A stretch of 64,000 bases of DNA, taken from assembly GCA_002105175.1 (NCBI GenBank), contig MCGE01000015.1:186001-250000 (forward strand), in the 5' to 3' direction. This stretch comes from Absidia repens. Taxonomy: Eukaryota; Mucoromycota; Mucoromycetes; Mucorales; Cunninghamellaceae. A program made the translations under genes and the position numbers. Below, piece after piece: positions 1 through 8,888 of the stretch (its first letter is position 1; every line of letters starts with the position of its first letter). The notes below the pieces were generated by a model, which did no database searches, was not told where the DNA came from, and saw only the letters and a program-made list of their open reading frames with translations.

Positions 1-1216
1 CGGCAACTTACTTTGATGATTGTTATATAATAGTTAGCGCATGCGCTGGAGCACACGGTGAATCTGAATCAATAGCGAGTAACGTGGTACCGTCACCTTC
101 GGCTTCAACAACGCCATCCAATGGCCCATCATCCGAAGAATCAAATACATCAGCGGCACCTTCTCCGTCCAGCACAGAATCTAGCGACTTATCCTGTGGA
201 TCGGTGTCAGCATGGTCCGACACGGCTGTGTACAAATCTGGCGATCAGGTAGCATACAATCATCAAATCTTTAAAGCTGGGTGGTGGACTTTAAATGATA
301 TTCCTGGTGGTGCTGTTGGTGTCTGGACTGCTGTTGAGTCTTGCACTTCCCAATCAAAACTGTTGACGCTCGACTCTGTGGATATGCAGAAAGGTAAATA
401 AAATAAAACACGTAACTTGAAAGGGGAAGGGGTGGTTTAAATATGACATAGTCAACTCAAACTGAAAACAATAGATACAACACTCGGCTCTCACTCTACA
501 CCGTCTTGCAAGGATGCTGCTCAATGGAGACCATCTGCTGAGTATAAAGAAGGGACCAAAGTGATTCACGGGTAATTATTCAACTGTTGTCTATTGTGAA
601 CATACTACTGACTTATTTTATGCGCGTATACTTTTGTTAGTGGTAATATCTATGTATCGACTTGGTGGAATACGGTAAGATCGCTCGACTCTCAATTTAT
701 AAAGCAAATACATAACGCCTGTTTATTTAACTTATATTTTAGAATGAAGAACCTGAAGCCCCGGATACCGTGTCGTGGAAAATGGATATTGTCTGCAGCT
801 CGGCCATTGTCAAACGGGAAAACAAGATATCCTACTCTCGTGAGTTCTACCCCTTTGATATCATTATCAGCACATGTCATGGATCATTTATCTATTTTTA
901 TTCTACATAATTATGTAGGTGCTTGTAAACGTAACTGGATGGCCGACGAATATTATTATGAACAGAATTTGGTGGCTCAAAGTAAACTGGAAAATTAAAA
1001 AGCCACTTTTAGTCACTAACCCTTCGATTTTGATACTATTGAATTAGATGGAAAAGTATATCAAGCAAAAGTTGGATCAATTGGTCAGGCACCTCAAGAC
1101 AATACTTCGTAAGTAGACCTCACTTTTTTTTTTTTTTGACTGCCCCACTAACAGGTTTATTCTCTTTCTATTTCCAATGTCACAGTATTTGGTCATTAGT
1201 ATCTACGTGTATTTAG
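1..1216 (+). CDS. Secreted-type protein with three tandem CBM5/12-like chitin-binding modules (5' partial)
   Basis: The 5' end lies outside the window. Exons read as <1-393, 475-571, 641-674, 743-839, 919-981, 1048-1108 and 1186-1216 (stop TAG 1214-1216), all GT-AG and in frame. A Ser/Thr/Pro linker (SPSASTTPSNGPSSEESN) leads into three repeats of one pattern: Cys, AW.., Y..G..V, Y.A.WW, a Pro, W and a final Cys. Module 1 has AWSDTAVYKSGDQVAYN and AGWWTLNDIPGG; module 2 has QWRPSAEYKEGTKVIHGG and STWWN; module 3 has NWMADEYYYEQNLVAQNGK and ends SIWSLVSTCI. This spacing is typical of CBM5/12 chitin-binding modules. By inference it binds chitin, at the cell wall or outside the cell. A catalytic domain, if any, is upstream and unseen, so chitinase cannot be claimed. 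Confidence 0.8.
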
Positions 1217-1484
1217 ACCATAGTTATATTTGAATTACTATATCAGTTTATTGTATCCCCTTGATATACTTTTTGTTTTATTCTCGTGATTTTTAATGCA
1301 GTATATTGTCTCTTCGTTTCGAATTGTACCTAATAAAATACTTCACCTTTCCCCGCCCCTTCCTTTTTATTTCTAACCCAGCAGAGTCGCGAAAAAAAAA
1401 GAGAAAAAAAACCAGGCGTGTCAGCTGGGTGTGATTTATTTTCTCTTTTCTTTACTTTTGAAAACACACCATATCATTTTAAAC

Positions 1485-2205
1485 ATGTCCCCTCTTCCCC
1501 GTCTTCTTGTCAAAAAGCTTTCCGACAAAGGAAGAGCTCCTACTCGTGGATCTGCTCAAGCCGCTGGTTATGATCTTTACAGGTAAGTAACAAAACGACA
1601 TGATCATAAAATACAGAGCTTGATTTATTGTATTATACAATATTATACGATAAAGCTACTGACACTTATTAACTTTTTATCTATTATATTAGTGCTGCCA
1701 ATATTGTAATTCCTGCTGAAGGTAAAGTGATCGTTCCTACCGACATTTCCATTGCGGTACCTGAAGGATGCTATGGTCGTGTGGCCCCTCGATCAGGCTT
1801 GGCTGCTAAACATTTCATTGATACCGGTGCTGGTGTGATTGATGCTGACTACCGTGGACCTGTTGGTGTTGTTTTATTCAACTTCTCCAAGGTTGACTAC
1901 CAAGGTAACGAACCAAAGCAATGTCAGTATAAAGGCCATAGTTGTTAACGATATACCTATCCTTTTTTTTGTTTATACAGTGTCTGAAGGTGACCGTATC
2001 GCTCAATTGATTTTGGAAAGAATCTATACTCCTGAAGTGGAAGAAGTAGACGTAAATGAAATGAGATAAACCCATTCAATCATCTCTCTCAATAGGCTCA
2101 CTGTATCATCATAATAACATATTTATTATTATTTCTATGACATGATAGGATTTGGATGCCACCGACCGCGGCTCTGGAGGTTATGGATCCACTGGCCATC
2201 GTTAA
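1485..2205 (+). CDS. DUT1: dUTP diphosphatase (dUTPase)
   Basis: Four exons (1485-1582, 1693-1904, 1981-2051, 2149-2205) give 145 residues, the usual length of a trimeric dUTPase subunit. It hydrolyses dUTP to dUMP and pyrophosphate, keeping uracil out of DNA and feeding dTMP synthesis. The family motifs are visible in order: AAGYDLYSA near residue 27, [26 protein letters not shown] with the catalytic Asp and Tyr, [12 protein letters not shown], and the C-terminal P-loop-like [10 protein letters not shown]. The last motif lies on the small fourth exon, so the open frame running into intron 3 is not the true end. The start ATG follows a T-rich leader and gives [13 protein letters not shown]. 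No targeting peptide is obvious, so a cytosolic or nuclear enzyme is likely. Confidence 0.96.
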
Positions 2206-2796
2206 AAAAGGTTATTTAACCTCGATTTAGCTGACAATACACTGCTACTTATTAGTTTAGACATTAGTTTTATTTTACCCTTTGCATTTTTTATTATCAC
2301 AAAACTAATAAAGTTTAAATTTTTATGTCACTCAGAAAGTACGTACTGTGTTGAAGAAGTGCTTGAAGAAATATTGGGGGAGGGGCCATATGATGTTTGT
2401 GATGGGAAGATGGGAAACTCAATATGGCCGGAAAGTAGTAGTCACAGGTTAGAGTGAACAGGATGAAGTGTTGATTTTAGAAGCATGATGATATTATGGA
2501 AGTGGGAAGTGATCAAGTTTCATGATAGGTGCCAAACTCGGAAAATTGTCACTTCTGAAACCAATGCAGTTGTCCCTGGTAAATTGCACTTTACGCTCCA
2601 GTGCTATTTTTTGAATCCACAACCCTCAAGTAGAGCAAATTTCCAAAAATGGTCGACATGGAAAAACTTTCGCACGGTTTAAATCCCGAGGTCGTTGGCA
2701 CGACAAAGACTTTTTTTTTCATTTGGCGGGAGCAAGTGGACCCTTTTTGTTTTCTTTTTCTTTTCTTTTTTTTTCTTCCAAAAATTTTATTTGATC
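2206..2796. other. Intergenic region between dUTPase and dipeptidase
   Basis: There is no convincing coding sequence. The 3' UTR of dUTPase includes an AATAAA at about 2308. The right part is the dipeptidase promoter, with a TTTAAATCCCG block at 2678-2688 about 110 bp before the ATG and a pyrimidine-rich leader. Confidence 0.6.
2678..2688 (+). promoter_or_regulatory. TTTAAATCCCG promoter-like motif
   Basis: The exact string TTTAAATCCCG sits about 110 bp upstream of the dipeptidase ATG, before a T-rich tract. Related blocks precede the CBS and GGPP synthase genes and head the dispersed repeats. A core-promoter role is inference. Confidence 0.35.
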
Positions 2797-4681
2797 ATGG
2801 CTGTCCCCGAATTTATGGAATATGTTGAAAAACATCAAAACGACTTCGTTGAAAGGCTTCGCAAAGCTGTCGCTATCCCTAGGTAAAAACAAAAAAGAAA
2901 AAAAAATTATCTATCATACGCGTAATCAAGAGTATATCCTTTCCTTAACCGACTCTTGTCTTTTTCTTCAACTTTTTTAGTGTGAGTGGTGATCCCAACC
3001 ATCGTCCTGATGTGTTCCGCATGAGCGAATTTTTGGTTAATGAACTTAAAGCTTTGGGTGCTTCCGTTGAAACTCGTGATTTGGGTAAACAAGACTTCCA
3101 TGGAACTCCTTTGGATTTGCCTCCTGTTGTTCTGGCCACTGTTGGTAATGACCCTGCCAAGAAGACTATTCTCGTTTATGGCCACTATGATGTTCAACCT
3201 GTAAGTAAAAATCATCCCTTTCTTCAAAAACAGGTTGCCTTGGTATATACTGACTATGTTGTTTTAATATTAACGATAAAATAGGCCCTCAAGGAAGATG
3301 GATGGGCTACTGACCCCTTTGTTTTGGTTGAAGATGATAAACAACGATTGATTGGACGTGGTAGCTCAGGTAAGATTAGAACAAGGATGCAGAGAATATA
3401 TTAATGGTAACTCGTAACAATGACTTACTTAAACATTTACTTCTTCAGACGACAAGGGACCAGTATTGGGTTGGATCAACGTCGTAGAAGCCCACAAGAA
3501 CTTGGGTTTGGAGCTACCTGTGAACATTAAATTCTGTCTGGAAGGTATGGAAGAATCTGGCTCGGAAGGTTTGGATGATCTTATCTACCAAGAAGCTGGC
3601 GAATACTTCAAGGATGTGGATGCTGTTACCATCAGCGACAACTACTGGCTCGGTACTACTAAACCTTGTTTAACATATGGCTTACGTGGTGTATCTTACT
3701 TCCATCTTACTGTAAAGGGACCTGGTAGGTTTAAAAAAGAATAGGTAGAAGGTGGGAAAACCATATATTCTTTGACATGTGACTAAATCCAACTTTTAGC
3801 TGCTGATTTGCATAGCGGTGTGTTTGGTGGTACTATCCATGAACCTATGACCGATCTTTTTGCTGTAATGAGCAAATTGGTTCAACCCGATGGCAAGATT
3901 CTTGTTCCTGGTGTTTATGATCAAGTCCGTGCAGTCACTGGTAAAAAAAAAAAAAAAAAAAAAAATCACACACACACCGAAGAGAATGGACAAAATAGAA
4001 TGAATAACATGTGTATTGTTGTTGGAATTGTTATTCAATTTAGATGAAGAAGAAGCTACCTACGCTACCTTGGACTTCAAGCTTGATGATCTTCATGGGG
4101 CTGTTGGTAACAAGACAAATATTCATCCTGACGTCAAGTCTGTATTGCAACATCGCTGGCGATATCCTTCTTTGTCTCTTCATGGTGTCGAAGGTGCATT
4201 CTACAATCCTGGTGACAAAACTGTAATCCCAGCCAAGGTGACTGGCAAATTCTCCATCCGTAGTGTGCCTGACATGGAACCCAAGAAGTTGACCGAACTT
4301 GTCAAGAAGTATGTCAATGATGAATTCAACAAGCTTGGTAGCAAGAACACCATGGTGATCGAGTGCTCTCATGATGGTAACCATTGGTTGGCCAGTCCTA
4401 ATCACCCCAACTATGGTAATTATCAAAATATATATATAAAAAAAAAAAAAGGATTGTGCAATGAACTGACATTATTGATGATTATGATGCGATTATTTAT
4501 TTAGTTGCTGCTGCCAAGGCCACTGAAACTGTCTACAAGGTGAAACCTGATTTGACCCGAGAAGGTGGCTCTATCCCTGTTACTTTGAGTTTCCAAGATG
4601 CTCTTCAAAAGAATGTTTTGTTGTTGCCAATGGGCCGTGGTGATGATGTAAGTCTTATTAAATAAGTTTTATTTTTGTTAT

Positions 4682-4719
<38 letters not shown>

Positions 4720-4858
4720 GAATACTGATATATTTTGCATGATGTTTCTTATGTAGGGTGCCCACTCTATCAACGAAAAATTGGACCGCTCCAACTATAT
4801 TCAAGGTACCAAGTTATTAGGTGTTTACTTACATGAAGTGTCCAAAGTTGAATTTTAA
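2797..4858 (+). CDS. DUG1: Cys-Gly metallodipeptidase, M20 family (Dug1/CNDP-like)
   Basis: Eight exons (2797-2882, 2981-3200, 3285-3369, 3449-3724, 3800-3940, 4044-4415, 4505-4647, 4757-4858) encode 474 residues, the normal length. Di-zinc ligand motifs of the M20/CNDP group are visible: [19 protein letters not shown] with the bridging Asp, [10 protein letters not shown] with the catalytic Glu pair, and TISDNYW. The dimerisation or lid part contains [17 protein letters not shown], and a late His ligand is in [17 protein letters not shown]. The family cleaves Cys-Gly, and in yeast Dug1 does so in glutathione turnover as well as cleaving other dipeptides. No signal peptide is present, so it should be cytosolic. 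Introns are short and contain A or T runs, for example a 22-A run after 3942. Confidence 0.95.
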
Positions 4859-5046
4859 ATAAAAACGACTGGTGTTATTTTTATTTCATTTGAATAAAAA
4901 AAGAAACATTATCTCCTTTGTTTGCATGACTTGCCCAACCTTCGGATAGCTCTAGTGTAACTTGTGATCTCGGCGATTCAATTTTTGTCTACTACTATTT
5001 GTACTCTTTTGTTTTTTTTTTCTCCCATTCTCTCTTTGTCCTCCTT

Positions 5047-5070
5047 CACACACACACACACACACACACA
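5047..5070 (+). repeat. (CA)12 microsatellite in CK1 5' leader
   Basis: A clean CA dinucleotide run lies between the dipeptidase 3' end and the casein kinase ATG, probably in the promoter or 5' UTR. It produces a spurious His-Thr open frame. Confidence 0.9.
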
Positions 5071-5191
5071 TACAGACATACATATACACAAATATATTTA
5101 TATACCCTCTCTCTATCTGGCTTTTTTTTTATCATTCCCCTTTGCTTTCAAAATACCTCTTACACACTTACTATTAGTTACCCCTCTCGGT

Positions 5192-6855
5192 ATGCCAACT
5201 CAGCATTCATCACAAAACAGATTGTCTACCTCCTCAACAGCCAATGTCGTCGGTGGTCACTTCAAAATAGGTCACAAAATTGGGGAAGGGAGTTTTGGTA
5301 TTATTTACCAAGGTAAATTTAAGAGAAGGTACTATATTGAATTCAACGCCGGGTTTGTGCGGGATGATACTTGGGATTGATAGGCTAAAAAACGATGGTA
5401 TGAATAGTATCAGTCGAGAGAGGGGGGGAATGAATGGATGATTGATTGATTGATTTTTTTTATTTGCTATATCTAATCAGGTATCAATGTTTTAAACAAG
5501 CAACTGGTGGCGGTGAAATTTGAACCAAGGAAATCAGATGCGCCACAATTACGGGATGAATACCGTGCATACAAGCTCCTCGCTGGAAACCCCGGTATTC
5601 CAAAGGTGTACTATTTTGGGCAGGAAGGATTACACAATGTCTTGGTGATTGATCTTTTGGGAGCAAGTTTGGAAGACTTGTTTGATACATGCTCAAGACG
5701 ATTCTCTGTTAAAACTGTATCTTTGTTAGCAAAAGAAATGGTAAATTGATGCGTGGAACCTTCCTCCTCCCATCTTACTCATCTTTTACTGATCCCATTT
5801 TTTTTATAATTATAGGTAACAAGACTTCAATGTGTCCATGATCATGGATTGGTGTATCGTGACATCAAACCCGACAATTTTCTTATTGGCCTTGAAGGAA
5901 AGGACAGGGTCGTTTACATGATTGATTTTGGCATGGCAAAATATTATCGGGATCCCAAAACACAACAACACATTCCATATCGGGAACGGAAAAGCTTGTC
6001 AGGCACTGCACGTTATATGAGCATCAACACCCATCTTGGTCGGGAGCAGTCAAGGCGTGATGATTTGGAGTCCTTGGGTCATGTTCTTATGTACTTTTTG
6101 CGAGGATCTCTCCCTTGGCAAGGTTTGAAGGCGAATACCAACAAACAGAAATATGAAAGGATTGGCGAAAAAAAACAAAGCATGAGTGTAGTGGATCTTT
6201 GTGACGGTTATCCAAACGGTAAGTTTGAAAAAAGGAAAAAGAGATCGATCGATTGTATTCATATGTGTGCCGGCACTCATTTGTTTTCTGAATTCGTATA
6301 GAATTCGCCATTTATTTACAGTATGTACGGAAGTTAGGATTTGATGAGGCCCCTGACTACGACTTTATTCGGGAGCTATTCAACAAGGTTCTCCGGGAAA
6401 AATGTGATGATGACGGGCTCTATGATTGGATATTACTCAACAATGACAATACAGAAGTAAGCTACTTACACACACACAAGGGAAGGGGGAGTATTTTAAT
6501 GATATGTTTTTCTTATTTGTTTTATTATGATTATCGTCACAACTAGGGCAACCCTCGGCAATCACAACATCAACATCCACCAAATCCTCAGATATATCGT
6601 ACAACTAAAACATCACAACAGCAAAAACTCATGAACCAACATCATCAACCAAACACAACAGCTTGTGGTTTCACTGACCTATCTCAGAATCACCAACATT
6701 CGCAACCACAACCTCCACGTCTCTCCGAGCAGCGAAAACAAAGTAGATGGAAAAGGTTTTGGAAAAAGCTTGGAAGGTTTTTGGTATGTGGCGGCTGTCG
6801 AGGATGTCATATTGATGGTTGGTGCTGTACCTGCCACTGCGTATGTGGTTCCTGA
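5192..6855 (+). CDS. Casein kinase 1 with basic and cysteine-rich C-terminal tail
   Basis: Five exons (5192-5312, 5481-5740, 5816-6218, 6302-6456, 6547-6855) give 415 residues. The CK1 kinase domain spans about residues 24-300: IGEGSFG loop, AVKFEP with the catalytic Lys, [22 protein letters not shown], the CK1-specific [16 protein letters not shown] (replacing APE) and [16 protein letters not shown] Gln/His-rich linker follows. The end is unusual: a basic-aromatic stretch [12 protein letters not shown] and then a tail with eight cysteines ending [10 protein letters not shown]. Yeast Yck-type CK1 and animal CK1 gamma are palmitoylated at C-terminal cysteines, so plasma- or vacuole-membrane anchoring is inferred. 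The start ATG was chosen because the frame upstream is CA-repeat and T-rich leader. An AATAAA signal lies at 7025. Confidence 0.94.
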
Positions 6856-7024
6856 TATTTTTGCTTTCTTGATATGCTTTTCATCGACTTTTTTTTTATT
6901 CCCCTTCCCCTATTAGTATTACTGTATACATATAATTTTCAATTATCTCTCTTTATCTATTAACCTAGTTTGCTTTTACCTTTCTTACTCGTTTTATACA
7001 TATACATTTGTTGTAATTTATATC

Positions 7025-7030
7025 AATAAA
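7025..7030 (+). terminator. Poly(A) signal AATAAA of CK1
   Basis: AATAAA lies 170 bp past the stop codon, after a T-rich 3' UTR and before AT-rich sequence. Confidence 0.55.
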
Positions 7031-7563
7031 CTTTATATATCCACAATTTGAATTTGTCTTCTGTCTTGTGTCCCAATATTTTTATGTACTGAAAACATCT
7101 TTTTTTTTCTTTGCTATGCTGATGAAGTAATTGCCTTCTAGTGCGCTTCAGCCATCCTATTTTATAATGGCCATTTTTGTAAAGCATTCTATGATAGAAA
7201 TTTCTTTGACTCTTACTTTTTAAAACCCAATGCACACAGAGTAAAATGGAGCCCTGAGCACAAATTCGCCTTAAACCTGCCTGGCCTGACTTTTTTTTTT
7301 TTTGCCCCAATATCTCAGCTTTATTCTTTGCTATACGCACATCACTCTACGGTACTATATAGTTGTACTATACAGTGTGGGTATACCCATTTGACAAGAA
7401 AAAAACTACAATATGGGTCCACAATAGCAATATCAACGAGAAACGAAATTGCATAATTATTGTGGGTGATATCGTTATTCTTACTATATCTAGCAAGTCA
7501 ACGGTCTTCCGGACCCTTTTGCTTTTTTTTTTTTTCTATGCCGGTCGAGAGATCAGAAAAATT

Positions 7564-8561
7564 ATTTTAAATCCCGTACACGTGAATTTTATTTACTTTT
7601 TTCTCCTTTCTTTTCTTTTTTTTTCCTTCAATCTTCATTTTTTTCTTCAAAATGAAGTTTCATTTAGGATATTATGAACTTATATTAGTGTCAAGACTAG
7701 CTTTGAAGGGATTTCAGCTCAGGGATTACAAGATGAATGGGGAAACCCTTCCATTTTGGATTCAATGGAACCACCATTAGTTGGCTTTTTGTGGAGCCTC
7801 CATTAGCTTAGTTGAGTGTTAGTTGTCCATAGTTTATGTTTACATCTGAATAAAATATGTCTCTTTTTATATACTTCAATGAAAAAATGTCCCATTAGTT
7901 TCTCTGATGTCTTGTGCAACAGATTCTGTTTCTACTTGCAACACCACATTTGATCGTGCTGACCGTTTGCTGCGTTTCAATAAAATATATCCCTTTACAG
8001 TCTTTCTCATATTATGGGCAGTATTATAGAGTATAGTAGGTTCCTTTTTACAATAGTACCTTTTACATAGTGCCAATCATTCTTCAAAACTCATATTCGT
8101 CTCCCTCATGCTTCCTCCCATAGATCGTTCTACTGAATTCCTTGTTAAAATGAACCCCTCATCTTTAGTCTTAGTAGTATCTATCAGTGTGCTTCAATAA
8201 ATATGCCTTTCTAATAGCCAATTGCTGACCCATCTGATAATATACAATGTTACTATTTTAACCGTTCTTTATGTACACTACAATATTTTGCTTTCTAGTT
8301 CACCCACTATGACTACTGTGTCTCCCTCTTGAGACCCAAGGAATCATTGGCAGACTTGAATCACTAACATCAAATATAGTCATATTCAAGATATTTTTCT
8401 GCCTATACTTTAGATTCCCCTTCCCAGAAAGCCTACAAAAGAAAAAAAATCATCATGCTTTGAACTGGATACCATGCCTACGCAATTTCAGCCACCCTGA
8501 AAGTTCACTATGCTTCCAAGCTAGCCCTATAGTGTAAACTACCGATTAATGTATAAGAGGA

Positions 8562-8594
<33 letters not shown>
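7564..8594 (+). repeat. Dispersed repeat family, copy 1
   Basis: The head is TTTAAATCCCGTACACGTG (CACGTG at 7579-7584). A T-rich stretch follows, then the core AGGGATTACAAGATGAATGG near 7720, a GAATAAAATATGTC block near 7850 and further TTCAATAAAATAT blocks about every 120-200 bp. It may end at the 32-A run at 8563-8594, which would resemble a retroposon tail. The right boundary is uncertain. The core is shared with copies near 16.1, 18.1, 41.6, 45.9 (+), 31.6-32.0 and 52.2-52.7 kb (-). Confidence 0.7.
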
Positions 8595-8596
<2 letters not shown>

Positions 8597-8888
8597 TCGC
8601 ACCACATTCAAAAAAATCAAACAATCGTACTCAAAATCATGATAAACATATACGAGTCAGTAGTAAAAGGGCATGATCCCAAGTTTTATTAAAATGAAAA
8701 CAATACATATGTTGATAGTCGATAATAAGCAAACACTAAATAACTATTAAATAAAAAAGGGGCAAAACGGAATCAAGAAGGAGGAGAGGGGGGAAGAGGG
8801 AAGGGAACGGATGAACGAAGACTAACGCAAAAACTAAAGGTCACTAGAAGGAAGGAAACGTGGGTGGGAGGGGAGGATGTTGTAAAAT

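Larger units (their letters stand above)
6856..8888. other. Intergenic region, no gene seen
   Basis: It holds the CK1 3' UTR, dispersed repeat copy 1 (from about 7564), a 32-A run at 8563-8594 and the 3' flank of the kinesin gene. Open frames here are AT-rich and have no recognisable domain. Confidence 0.6.

Noticed and set aside
4964..5191. Hydrophobic, His-Thr-rich N-terminal extension of CK1 in the same frame
   Set aside because: It is translated from the T-rich and CA-repeat leader. The ATG at 5192 starts a normal CK1 and has the better context.
7564..8594. Dispersed repeats as LTRs of a retrotransposon
   Set aside because: No paired direct copies flanking an internal region, no conserved TG..CA ends and no gag or pol frames were seen.
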